A stretch of 64,000 nt of DNA from Flammeovirga sp. OC4 (GTDB taxonomy: Bacteria; Bacteroidota; Bacteroidia; Cytophagales; Flammeovirgaceae): assembly GCF_000812565.1 (NCBI RefSeq), contig NZ_JTAM01000010.1:124001-188000 (forward strand), written 5' to 3'. Below, one piece after another: positions 26,383 to 35,567 of this stretch. Position numbers and translations under genes: made by a program. The notes below the pieces were generated by a model. That model searched no databases, was not told the DNA's origin, and was given only the letters and a program-made list of their open reading frames with translations. The first letter of the stretch is position 1. Each line of letters starts with the position of its first letter.

Positions 26383-28863
26383 TTATTGTGTAATAGAACC
26401 TGTATTATCAGTGAAATCAAGCTCTACAGTCGCATTACCTGCTACAACAGGTACAGCTGCCTGATCTCCACCATTTCCTCTATACTCAATTACACCATCA
26501 AAGATATTGAATTCTGATCTCCACCAGTCTCCTCCACCTAACCAGTAATCACCATCGTGAATTGCAGAAGCGTACATTCTAATGCTGCCTTCTACTAACT
26601 CTCTAGTAATTGTCATCTTCTTATTCTCATTATCGATAGTAAACATAGCGTCAGCTTGTTCTGGATCCCAAGATCCTACTGTGCTACCAATCAAGTATAC
26701 TTTAGCTTCAGTTATTAAGATTTTTTCTGTTGCATAATCAACTACTACAGTATAGTAGCCACTTGTTGCTATATCAACATTGTCTCCACCGAAACCTGAG
26801 ACTCTTGGAGTTGCAGTATCTGAACCTGCTCCACCGAAGTCACCATTCCAAGCTCTGTTTGGTGAGAATTTGAATCCACCTTGACCTGAAGTAACATATG
26901 CAATTGCCCAGAATTTACCTGGAGTTCCATTGACTGGCTGTAATTCCACATCAATGCCTTCACCCCAGTTCCATTCATTAAGACCTCCACCAGTCATCCA
27001 TAATTTTTCAGGATAAGCTAATTTGTAAGGTGTGACATCAATCTTAACAGGTGCTGATTCTAATTGTGGTTCACCCGCTTTATTAGCAACAACAACAACA
27101 TCCAAACTATATGATTCACCCGCTGTTGCACCACCTAAGTCGTGAATTGCTTTATTAAAAGTTTTAGCATCAATATCTACAGTTGTTGTTGAAACTGTCG
27201 TTAAATCTAATGAACTACCTGCTGATTTTAATTTTACAGTGTATGAATCTGGAGTATCATTACCATATACAGAAGCAGTCCATGCAAATGTAGTAGCAGG
27301 AGAATCATCACCTTCAAGTACAATTGAAGAAGAGTGTACTGGTGCTGTTACCACTGAAGGAACAAAATTTTGTAACTCATAAGTACCGTTAGATAAGTCT
27401 ACATTTACTTTATATAAACCAGAAACAGGTGCTCTAAACGTATACTGTCCATCTTCTTCTACAAAACCTTCTAAGTAAGGATTGTTAGGGTCTGTTGTTT
27501 CTGTTACTTCAGGAGAACCATACGTATTTGTAGCTACTAATTTGTTTTCAATTGTATCCACAACCGCTTTTTGTAATCTGAATGCATCAGAAATGTTTTG
27601 GTAACCAGTGAAAATGTTAGAACCTTCAGCAGTTTCTACTAAATTATCAGAAGGATTTAATCTCCAACCATTGTGGTCACCAACGATGAATAATGCATTT
27701 TCTTCTGGAATTTCAATTGGAGGTCCTTGGAAATCAAGGATTTTGAATTTCAATGTATTTACATTCACTTCCAAAGTGTATAAACCTGTTCCATTGTAGT
27801 TATCTACGCTGTGGTTACCTGCACTTGGATCAGTATCTAAATCAAAGTTAGACCCATCAACAGCACCGTAGTTTGTACCATCCCAGTTTGGTTGGTTTGT
27901 AAATTTAAATATACTTGTTAACCAAACTTTACCAGTATAAACACCATCATTGTTTTCTGATACTAGGTTTACATGAGTATATGATGTAGGGTCTTCTGGA
28001 TCTACTTCTTCAATATCATGTGTCCAACCGTTGTGTCCACCTGGAACCCATAAGATAGGTTGCGCTTTAGCGTACTCGAATTTACCGTAATCAGCACCCG
28101 CATTTAAGTCTGCTGAAGTACTGTATTTACCTGTTTCAGCAACAGTGAAAGCTACATCACTACCTGCTACTAATTTTGTTGGATCAGTTTCGCTATCTAC
28201 ACCGTAAAGGATTAAGTTTTCTGGTAACTCGTCTTCTTTGTCAGAAGATACAAACTTGTATTCTACACCTGTTTCTAATTCAAAAGTACCAGAATACTTG
28301 TGATCCGCATTAGATGAGATCATGTATAAGTTACTGTCTTCTACTTTGAATTCAGGACCTTTTACCAAGAATAATTTTTGGTTAGAAGGATATGGCTTTA
28401 CGCTTGTTGTTAAAACATTAGAAATTGTAGTAGCAACAGTACCACTGTTAGATTGGTTTGCGATTTTTGAAACCACTCTGATGGTAACATCATTGAATGA
28501 TGCTGTATCAGCATTTAGTTCACCTAAAGCCTTGTTGATTGTTTTAGATAACGTAGTATCTGTCAATACTTTAACATCTGATGTTAAATCAGCAAAGTTT
28601 TCACCTAATCCAATTTGTAATTGATATACAAGTGAAGCTGAAACACCCATATTTGCTTCTGTCCAAACAAAAGATGCAAACAATTCTTCATCGTCTTCTT
28701 TTTCAGCAGTCTCTTTTGTTAGCGTATACTGATCTTTCAAATCTGTAGATGAAAGAACTGAAGGAGTAGTAGTATTTTTGTCAAATACTACATCCTCTTT
28801 CTCTTTACAAGAATTAAACATTACTACTGTAAAGAGAATTAATATATAATTTAAATATCTCAT
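26383..28863 (-). CDS. Fused SusE/SusF-type multi-domain starch-binding lipoprotein
   Basis: 826 residues, about twice a normal SusE. Lipobox FNSC (Cys19). A SusE-type N-terminal Ig-like domain (about 45-165) is followed by several CBM-like beta domains, including LWVPGGHNGW (around 272) and FIVGDHNGW (around 390). A second SusE N-terminal-like domain (about 515-620) then leads to two more binding domains (LWMTGGGLNEWNWG and LIGSTVGSWD). It reads as a SusE and a SusF copy fused in one chain. Surface-anchored, it would hold alpha-glucan near the SusCD pump. Last gene of its operon, 27 nt after susD. Confidence 0.85.
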   Translation of the reverse strand: MRYLNYILILFTVVMFNSCKEKEDVVFDKNTTTPSVLSSTDLKDQYTLTKETAEKEDDEELFASFVWTEANMGVSASLVYQLQIGLGENFADLTSDVKVLTDTTLSKTINKALGELNADTASFNDVTIRVVSKIANQSNSGTVATTISNVLTTSVKPYPSNQKLFLVKGPEFKVEDSNLYMISSNADHKYSGTFELETGVEYKFVSSDKEDELPENLILYGVDSETDPTKLVAGSDVAFTVAETGKYSTSADLNAGADYGKFEYAKAQPILWVPGGHNGWTHDIEEVDPEDPTSYTHVNLVSENNDGVYTGKVWLTSIFKFTNQPNWDGTNYGAVDGSNFDLDTDPSAGNHSVDNYNGTGLYTLEVNVNTLKFKILDFQGPPIEIPEENALFIVGDHNGWRLNPSDNLVETAEGSNIFTGYQNISDAFRLQKAVVDTIENKLVATNTYGSPEVTETTDPNNPYLEGFVEEDGQYTFRAPVSGLYKVNVDLSNGTYELQNFVPSVVTAPVHSSSIVLEGDDSPATTFAWTASVYGNDTPDSYTVKLKSAGSSLDLTTVSTTTVDIDAKTFNKAIHDLGGATAGESYSLDVVVVANKAGEPQLESAPVKIDVTPYKLAYPEKLWMTGGGLNEWNWGEGIDVELQPVNGTPGKFWAIAYVTSGQGGFKFSPNRAWNGDFGGAGSDTATPRVSGFGGDNVDIATSGYYTVVVDYATEKILITEAKVYLIGSTVGSWDPEQADAMFTIDNENKKMTITRELVEGSIRMYASAIHDGDYWLGGGDWWRSEFNIFDGVIEYRGNGGDQAAVPVVAGNATVELDFTDNTGSITQ

Positions 28864-28890
28864 TATTTTCTACTTTTGATAGCCTTCCAA

Positions 28891-30594
28891 TTAGTATAAA
28901 GGATTTTGAGTTAAATTAGGGTTTGCACCTAACTCTGCGTTTGGAATTGGGTAGTAACGATATTTTTCTTCGATTACTTCTTTACCATATCCGTCAGTAT
29001 TCTCATTGTAAGTACCACCTTTCCAAGGCCAGTTTAAACCTTGTGAGTACTTACCAAATCTGATAAGGTCTTGACGTCTATGTCCTTCCCAATACAATTC
29101 TCTCGCTCTTTCATCTAATAAGAATCCTTCTGGATCACTTGTAGCTTTTGCTGTATACTCTGCTCTTAAAGCTGTAGATACACCTGCTCTGTCCCAGATT
29201 TGCTCGATAAGACTCATATCAATTGAACCCGATTGTCTGTAACCAATTTCCGCTCTCATTAAGATCGCATCTGCATATCTGAAGAATGGGAAGTTAGTAT
29301 CTACAAACGTTAAGTTTGGATCTTTACCAGGGCTACCAAAACGGTTAATGTTCTTGAATTTCACAACTGCAAAACCATCAGTAAAATCTGATAATTTAGG
29401 GTTTGTTTCGTCTTTCTTACCGATTACGTTATCGTCCTCGTCTTTTAAGTTGTGACCACTGAAGAACATATCTGTAGGAACGGCACTACCAGTAGTAGTT
29501 GCACCTCTTGGGTCAGCCATTACTCCTGCTGTGTTCTTGAAGTAAGAGATTAAAGAAGAAGTAGATCTATGTCCACCCCATCCTGAATCAACTCCATATT
29601 CAGTTGAAATCATATCACCACCTACGGCACCGTGTACTAAGAAAGTTGTACCACCCCAAGTTTGAGTAGATAAACCGTCAAATGACACTGCAAAGATGAT
29701 TTCTCTTGATAAGTAGTTATCTGACAAGAAGTTGTTTGCATAAGATTGCTCTAATGAATAAATACCATTGATTGCGTCTAATGCTTGATTTGCTTTTGTC
29801 AAGTACTCGTCATAACCTGCTTCAGTGTTTCTGTAGATTTTAGCGTTGATGTACAACTTCGTCAACATCATGTAAGCTGCACCTTTATCTACTTGGCCAA
29901 TAAGACCTCTACCTGCATCTTTGAAAATTGCATTGTCAAGTGCTACTAATTCAAGAAGTTCACTCTCAATGTAATCAAAAATTTCAGTTCCTTGGAAACC
30001 GCCTTCAGGAGCAGTTGGAGGAGTTGAACCTACTGGGCTATTTTCGTCAATCATTGGAATACCATTTCCGAAGAAATCCAATGCGTGCCAGTAGCTAAGT
30101 GCTCTTAGTAAACGAGCCTCTGCAATCATACCCTCTAAATCTGCTTTGTCTTCACCTTCATAAGTTGCTACGTCACGAATGAATTGGTTACAAAGTGCAA
30201 TTTGATAGAAAACTCTATCGTACATGATTTTTACGATTGGGTTGTCTGCAGTCCAAGTGTTTTGGCTCATTTGAGGTTGACCTGGGTCACCCCATCCATT
30301 CAGTGCTTCATCAGTTGGCAACTCTTGAAGTTCCCAGTATTTTCTGATGTATTGTGAAGCACCTTCATCAAGTCCTTGTAAATCGGCATCACCAGATGGA
30401 CCTCTTTGTCCTGAAAGTGATAAACCTCCATATAATTTAGCAAGACCCAATTGATAATCGCTTACGCTTTGGTAAACTCTATCTCTTGTTGCTGAATCCG
30501 GATCTATAGGTACAGTATCTAGGTCATTTACACATGATGATAACATCACTGCCGCAACTAGTACTCCTTTATATAATAAGTTTTTAATTTTCAT
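28891..30594 (-). CDS. susD: SusD/RagB-family nutrient-binding lipoprotein (locus 1)
   Basis: 567 residues, lipobox LSSC (Cys21). The SusD signatures are present: N-terminal DYQLGLAKLY, ARLLRALSYWHALDFFGNG, and the C-terminal DERARELYWEGHRRQDLIRF followed by YYPIPNAELGANPNL. Members form the lid over the SusC barrel and bind oligosaccharide. It lies 17 nt after susC and 27 nt before the SusE/F gene. The paralogue at 35568 shares the GDADLQGLDEGASQY-type segment, so the two loci probably arose by duplication. Confidence 0.95.
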   Translation of the reverse strand: MKIKNLLYKGVLVAAVMLSSCVNDLDTVPIDPDSATRDRVYQSVSDYQLGLAKLYGGLSLSGQRGPSGDADLQGLDEGASQYIRKYWELQELPTDEALNGWGDPGQPQMSQNTWTADNPIVKIMYDRVFYQIALCNQFIRDVATYEGEDKADLEGMIAEARLLRALSYWHALDFFGNGIPMIDENSPVGSTPPTAPEGGFQGTEIFDYIESELLELVALDNAIFKDAGRGLIGQVDKGAAYMMLTKLYINAKIYRNTEAGYDEYLTKANQALDAINGIYSLEQSYANNFLSDNYLSREIIFAVSFDGLSTQTWGGTTFLVHGAVGGDMISTEYGVDSGWGGHRSTSSLISYFKNTAGVMADPRGATTTGSAVPTDMFFSGHNLKDEDDNVIGKKDETNPKLSDFTDGFAVVKFKNINRFGSPGKDPNLTFVDTNFPFFRYADAILMRAEIGYRQSGSIDMSLIEQIWDRAGVSTALRAEYTAKATSDPEGFLLDERARELYWEGHRRQDLIRFGKYSQGLNWPWKGGTYNENTDGYGKEVIEEKYRYYPIPNAELGANPNLTQNPLY

Positions 30595-30611
30595 TGTTTC
30601 GAAGGTTTATT

Positions 30612-33600
30612 TTAGAATCCAAGGTTTACTCCAAGTAAGAAAGTTCTAGGACGAGGATAGATGTTGTTATCAATACCTCCAGAAATTTCTGGATCTAAAC
30701 CACTGTATTTCGTGATTACAAATGCGTTGTTTACAGTACCGTAAACTCTTGCATTGATTTTACCACCTTTAATGTTGTTAAAGTTGTATCCTACCATGAT
30801 GTTGTCTAATCTGAAGAATGAAGCATCTTCGATGTAGTAATCAGATTGGAATTGGTAATCTTGGAAGTAAGTGTTAAGGATGTCTGTTGTAAGGTTTCTA
30901 TTGAAACCAGAAACCGTCATGTTGTTCAAACTTTGGTTTGAGTTGACGTTATTGTAAACTTGGTGTCCACCTGCATAACGACCACTGAAGCTAAAGTCCC
31001 AGTTTTTATAAGTGATTCTTGAGTTAATACCAATGTAGTAATCAGGGTTTGGATCACCTGCGATATACTTATCGTTAGCATCAATGTTACCGTCACCATT
31101 TCTATCTACATAAGCACCTTCGATTGGTCTTCCAGTCTCATCATAAATTTGTTGGTAAGTATAGAAAGCGTTAGGTCTTTCGCCAACTTGGTGAATTTGG
31201 ATTGTTTGACCAGTACCACCAGTGATATCACCTACATCTACACCTTTGTAGTTTGGATCTTCAACTGCTGTTAACTTAGTAATCTTAGTATCATTAGTAG
31301 TGAAGTTGAAACCTAGATCCCAGAAGAAATCACGTTTTTGAATCACTTTGTAGTTTAATGTTAATTCAAGACCTTGGTTCTCTAAGCTACCTACGTTTGT
31401 AAGTAATCTGTTTGTTAAGTTAGAACCTGCAGCTACTGGAATTGTGTTTAATAGATCGTTAGTAATTCTCTTATAAACATCAATTGTACCTGTTAAACGA
31501 TCATCCATGAAACCGAAGTCTACACCAGCATTGTAAGTAGTAGTTTCCTCCCACTTCAAGTTTTGGTCATAACCTTGAGGTCTGATTGTGTAGTAAGAAA
31601 TCGGGCCAATGTTTGGATCGTAGTATACGTGTTGTGCTTTTTCATCACCGTAAGTGTATACAGGTAGGTAAGGATAATCTAATGGGTTATCAGACGAACC
31701 TAAGTTTTGCTGACCTGTGATACCCCAACCTAAACGAAGTTTTAAGTTAGAAACTTTGCTAGAGTTAGCCATGAAGTTTTCTTTGTTGATTTGCCAAGCT
31801 AATGCTGCAGCTGGGAAAAGACCCCATCTTGAATCAGGTGCAAATCTTGAAGTACCGTCATTTCTAACTGTTACAGTTGCAATATATTTATCTTTGAAAG
31901 TATAGTTTAAACGACCAAAGAAAGATACTAAGTAATTTTCAGTTAAAACGTCGCTGTAAGTAGCGTTTGGATAAACCTCTGGAGAATCGCCTCTTGCGTT
32001 AGTCGCCCAATCGTATTTAGCACTCCAGAAATGTTGCCATGAATAACCTGCCATTACATCTAATTTTGAATCGATGCCTGCTAAGTCTTTCACATATTGT
32101 AAGTAGAAATCAACTAATTCGTTCTTTTTCTCTTGCTCGAAAGTACTTGATCTACCACCTGCTTCAGGATCATTTACGTTGTATTCCCATGCAGCAGTAG
32201 TAGGAACATTTACTCCACCACTCGCTTTAGAGTAATCATAACCAACGTTTAAGTTCGCTTTTAATTCCGGTAAGAAGTGGAATTTGTAATCTAATTGTGC
32301 ATTACCAATAAAACGGTTAATGTTTGATCTATCATCTTTTTGATCAAGTAATGCAAGCGGGTTACTTGGTGCAATAGAGATTGGGTTACCAGCTCCATCA
32401 ACCCAAGTGAAATAACCACCAAACTTTTGGTAAGTATCATCATTTGATCTTGTAACTTGAGTAGGGTCCATGCTTAATGAAGAACCAATTGCTCCTACGT
32501 CTGCAAAACGGTTTTTAACGTTCATGTATTTCGCAGAAACATTTACTGATAAGTGATCATCGAAGAACTTAGGCGTTAAGTTTAACGCTACAGTAGTTCT
32601 TTCCATGTTTGATGTCTTTAAGATACCATTTGAGTTATTGTAACCTACTGAAGCTCTGTAAGGAAGGAAATCTGCAACAGCACCAGAAACAGCCATGTTG
32701 TGCTCTGTAGAAACTGCTGTTCTCATTAACTCATCTTGCCAGTTTGTATTTTGATCACCAGCGATTGATAAACCGTTAGTGTTACCAGTTTCTTGCATTA
32801 AGTTTCTAAATTGAGTAGCATCTAAAGCCTCAATTCTTCCTGTTTCAGTACCGAAAGATACATTACCTGAGTAATCAAATTTAACGCCTCCTTGACTACC
32901 TTTTTTAGTAGTAATAAGGATTACACCGTTGGATGCTCTTGAACCGTAGATTGCAGTTGCAGATGCATCTTTTAATACTGTAAATGTCTCAATATCATTT
33001 GGGTTTACAGTGTTAAGTGGGTTTCTCATACCTGAGATATCGTTGTTATCGATTGGCACACCATCGATTACGATTAGTGGATCATTTGATGCTGAAAGAG
33101 ATGAACCACCTCTAATTCTAATTGTTGCTTTCGCACCAGGAGCACCACCACCAGCAGTAATGTTTACACCTGCTACTTTACCTGTTAATAGGTCTTGAGG
33201 TGAGTTGATTGCACCTTGGTTAAAGTCAGAAGCAGAAATAGCTTGAACTGAACCAGTTGCGTCTTCTTTTTTCACGCTACCGTAACCAATTACCACTACT
33301 TCTTCTAATTGTTCTGCATCAACTTCCATTGACACATCAATTACTGCTTGTGCACCAATAACGATATCTTTAGTTAAATAACCGATATAACTAAACGATA
33401 GCGTTTCATCAGTTGCAGAAACATTTAGGACATATTGTCCGTCGAAATTAGTTGTTGTTCCTTGGGTAGTACCTTTAATAATAACAGCTACACCAGGCAA
33501 AGGAGTTCCATTTTCATCTACTACAGTACCTTTGATAGATTTTTCTTGTGCGTAAGTCAGATTACTCCCTAGAATAAAGAGCATACACAAGAGTGTGCAA

Positions 33601-33638
33601 ACAAAATGCTTGCTTGCAAAACGTAATTTTACATTCAT
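30612..33638 (-). CDS. susC: SusC/RagA TonB-dependent oligosaccharide transporter (locus 1)
   Basis: 1008 residues. A signal peptide (1-30, TYAQ) is followed by a CarboxypepD_reg-like domain (about 33-110), the SusC plug motif VVVIGYG with KEDATGSV, a 22-strand barrel and a terminal Phe (LLGVNLGF). There is no N-terminal STN signalling domain, so it is a plain importer without its own sigma/anti-sigma link. It imports oligosaccharides, by context alpha-glucans, across the outer membrane using TonB energy. First gene of the operon; two operator-like sites and a conserved promoter-like block lie upstream. Confidence 0.96.
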   Translation of the reverse strand: MNVKLRFASKHFVCTLLCMLFILGSNLTYAQEKSIKGTVVDENGTPLPGVAVIIKGTTQGTTTNFDGQYVLNVSATDETLSFSYIGYLTKDIVIGAQAVIDVSMEVDAEQLEEVVVIGYGSVKKEDATGSVQAISASDFNQGAINSPQDLLTGKVAGVNITAGGGAPGAKATIRIRGGSSLSASNDPLIVIDGVPIDNNDISGMRNPLNTVNPNDIETFTVLKDASATAIYGSRASNGVILITTKKGSQGGVKFDYSGNVSFGTETGRIEALDATQFRNLMQETGNTNGLSIAGDQNTNWQDELMRTAVSTEHNMAVSGAVADFLPYRASVGYNNSNGILKTSNMERTTVALNLTPKFFDDHLSVNVSAKYMNVKNRFADVGAIGSSLSMDPTQVTRSNDDTYQKFGGYFTWVDGAGNPISIAPSNPLALLDQKDDRSNINRFIGNAQLDYKFHFLPELKANLNVGYDYSKASGGVNVPTTAAWEYNVNDPEAGGRSSTFEQEKKNELVDFYLQYVKDLAGIDSKLDVMAGYSWQHFWSAKYDWATNARGDSPEVYPNATYSDVLTENYLVSFFGRLNYTFKDKYIATVTVRNDGTSRFAPDSRWGLFPAAALAWQINKENFMANSSKVSNLKLRLGWGITGQQNLGSSDNPLDYPYLPVYTYGDEKAQHVYYDPNIGPISYYTIRPQGYDQNLKWEETTTYNAGVDFGFMDDRLTGTIDVYKRITNDLLNTIPVAAGSNLTNRLLTNVGSLENQGLELTLNYKVIQKRDFFWDLGFNFTTNDTKITKLTAVEDPNYKGVDVGDITGGTGQTIQIHQVGERPNAFYTYQQIYDETGRPIEGAYVDRNGDGNIDANDKYIAGDPNPDYYIGINSRITYKNWDFSFSGRYAGGHQVYNNVNSNQSLNNMTVSGFNRNLTTDILNTYFQDYQFQSDYYIEDASFFRLDNIMVGYNFNNIKGGKINARVYGTVNNAFVITKYSGLDPEISGGIDNNIYPRPRTFLLGVNLGF

Positions 33639-33815
33639 AACTAAAAAGTTAAATTAGATTACTTTTTTATCATTAAAAAAAATGCGTATGACGAGCAGGG
33701 GTCGAAATTGAAGAATTCAACCGAGCTCAAAAAAATCAGGTCAGACTTGTTATGTTTATAGTAATAAGCTAAACAATTTTCATTTTCATTTTTTCATTTT
33801 CATATACTTTTAATT

Positions 33816-33838
33816 TACAAGTGCAATATAAACACTTT
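33816..33838 (-). promoter_or_regulatory. Conserved promoter-like block upstream of susC locus 1
   Basis: Minus strand aaagtgtttat, then nttgcacttgta; 22 of 23 bases are identical to the block at 40561-40583. It contains tatattgc, close to TAnnTTTG. It lies 178 nt before susC and 125 bp from the nearer operator. Confidence 0.45.
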
Positions 33839-33962
33839 ACATATTAAAGTTTAATTAATTTTTTATAAAAAAAACTTAAAATTTAACACCAAAAAAACCA
33901 AAAAAAGACCTAAATATTGATATTTAAAGTAAAATACCTTGTTATTTGTTAAAATATGTGAA

Positions 33963-33976
33963 GCAAACGGTTTCTG
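33963..33976. promoter_or_regulatory. Operator-like site A, susC locus 1
   Basis: gcaaacggtttctg. It shares the core maayNggttKct with four other intergenic sites in the window and looks like a LacI-type half-palindrome (aaac/gttt). Confidence 0.55.
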
Positions 33977-34092
33977 AAATTGTTAAATTTAAGTTAAAAT
34001 TGATGCTATTTTTTAACATTTAAATAGATTTTATCTAATAAAAACTAATTTTTAACAGTCTTTTTTTAACTACTAAATCAACATGATTTACC

Positions 34093-34106
34093 GAAATCGG
34101 TTGCTG
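34093..34106. promoter_or_regulatory. Operator-like site B, susC locus 1
   Basis: gaaatcggttgctg, exactly 130 bp from site A. The pair and its spacing are repeated upstream of susC locus 2. Confidence 0.55.
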
Positions 34107-34382
34107 AAATACTTATTACTAAAAATCATTCGAAGAGTAGCATGAAAAGATGAAGTTGAATGATAAAACCGAATACTGTTCACTCAAAAAGTCTTCTTCG
34201 GGTAGTAATCGTAAATAAAAAAAGGGATCAATATGAATATTTCACTTTAATCCCATTTTCATTGAAGAAATGAAAATCTCAAATCAGACAATAGGTAGCA
34301 AAACAGATGTACTCACCTATAAATAAGAAAGTTGCAATCTTTAGACTTCGAAAGAGGAGAATAATTTAATAAGGTCATATTT

Positions 34383-34430
34383 GAAACAAAAAAAGCACAT
34401 ACTATTTCTAGTATGTGCTTTTTTTGTTTC
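34383..34430. terminator. Terminator of sus locus 2
   Basis: Perfect 20-bp inverted repeat (core aaagcacatac/gtatgtgcttt) with an 8-nt loop and internal A7/T7 runs. It begins 14 nt after the SusE stop at 34444. Confidence 0.95.
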
Positions 34431-34443
34431 TGAGTACTTCAAC

Positions 34444-35523
34444 TTACTGTTTTTCCATTGTGTAAGTATAAGTTCCTTTTTCAGTGTTCAACAATAAAGT
34501 AATTTTATATCTACCTGCTGAAACTGGAATATCTGGAGCGTTGCTATCTGAAAGTTCACCATCCTTGTCACCTGCACCTAAGTTAATATCCCATGTGTGG
34601 TTTGCTCTAAACTTCATATGACCATCTTTAAGATCTACGATGATTGACCATGATGCTGTAGCTGGATCAAGCGTCATCTTTGTTTCATCATCCCATCCTA
34701 GAGGTGTAGCATCACCGATAATACCCCACTCGATTGGAACTAGTTCATAAGTGAGTTCATCGATATTGACTTTCACGTCATATAAGTTAGGGTCACCTAC
34801 AGGGATATCTCCGCCTGTATCTGATAAAGTACCTTCTTCATCACCAAGACCATAGTTTGTGGCACCCCATCCTTTTTCAGTAGAAATCTTAAAGTTACCT
34901 CCGATAACTTGTCCTTCTTCTTCAGCTGACATCCATAATCTATTATTATAGTTACCTTGATTTTCTTCATCATGGCTGATTACGTCAGCATCGTTGTGTC
35001 CCCATCCATTGAAGTTACCCGCTAACCAAAGCGTTGGTTGGTACCCTAAATAAGGAAATAGATCAAAAGAAGTGAAAGATGATGATAATTTAGGACTATC
35101 TTCTCCTCCTTCACCAATATAAGATTCAACTCTTAAAGAAACTCTTACTTCCTCTACTTTTGCGGGGTCAGTAACACCCGTAATTAAGTTGATGGTTTTG
35201 CTCACTTCTTTTTCTAATAAGGTACTTGATGTTGAACTAGCTGTCGCAACAGTTAGAATCTCCTCATTTTCAAAACCTTCAACAGAAGCGATCAAGTTGT
35301 ACTTGTACTCTGTATTTTTACCATAGTCCGCACTCGACCATTCAAGAGTTGTAAATTCTTCATTCTGCGTCTCTGCAGTAAATTCATACAATTTATCTTC
35401 AGGAGCATTTGTGATTTCGGGTCCTACCCAAGTGTCATCTTCTCCAATTTGAGTAAGATCTTTATCATTGTTACAAGAGAACAAACTTGCTGTTAGAACT
35501 GCTAATGCTAAAATTCTTTTCAT
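34444..35523 (-). CDS. susE: SusE-type starch-binding lipoprotein (locus 2)
   Basis: 359 residues, the normal SusE length. Lipobox LFSC (Cys17), a SusE Ig-like N-terminal domain (about 35-160), then two CBM-like domains, LWLAGNFNGWGHND (around 168) and GIIGDATPLGWDD (around 265), whose aromatic residues would stack on glucose rings. Surface-anchored glycan binding for the locus 2 SusCD pump. Third gene of its operon, 44 nt after susD. It is simpler than the fused paralogue at 26383. Confidence 0.85.
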   Translation of the reverse strand: MKRILALAVLTASLFSCNNDKDLTQIGEDDTWVGPEITNAPEDKLYEFTAETQNEEFTTLEWSSADYGKNTEYKYNLIASVEGFENEEILTVATASSTSSTLLEKEVSKTINLITGVTDPAKVEEVRVSLRVESYIGEGGEDSPKLSSSFTSFDLFPYLGYQPTLWLAGNFNGWGHNDADVISHDEENQGNYNNRLWMSAEEEGQVIGGNFKISTEKGWGATNYGLGDEEGTLSDTGGDIPVGDPNLYDVKVNIDELTYELVPIEWGIIGDATPLGWDDETKMTLDPATASWSIIVDLKDGHMKFRANHTWDINLGAGDKDGELSDSNAPDIPVSAGRYKITLLLNTEKGTYTYTMEKQ

Positions 35524-35567
35524 AACTATATATTTTTAAGGAACATTATTTCAATAATGTATACCTA

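Larger units (their letters stand above)
33639..34443. other. 805-bp regulatory gap between the two sus loci
   Basis: No gene seen. Contains, from right to left in the direction of transcription, the perfect terminator of locus 2 (34383-34430), a weaker gggat/atccc hairpin with a T7 run near 34217-34250, operator sites at 34093 and 33963, a promoter-like block at 33816-33838 and a short ttcatttt repeat near 33780-33803. Confidence 0.7.

Noticed and set aside
33779-33803. ttcatttt tandem repeats as a binding array
   Set aside because: Only three irregular units in AT-rich sequence; not present upstream of the second susC.
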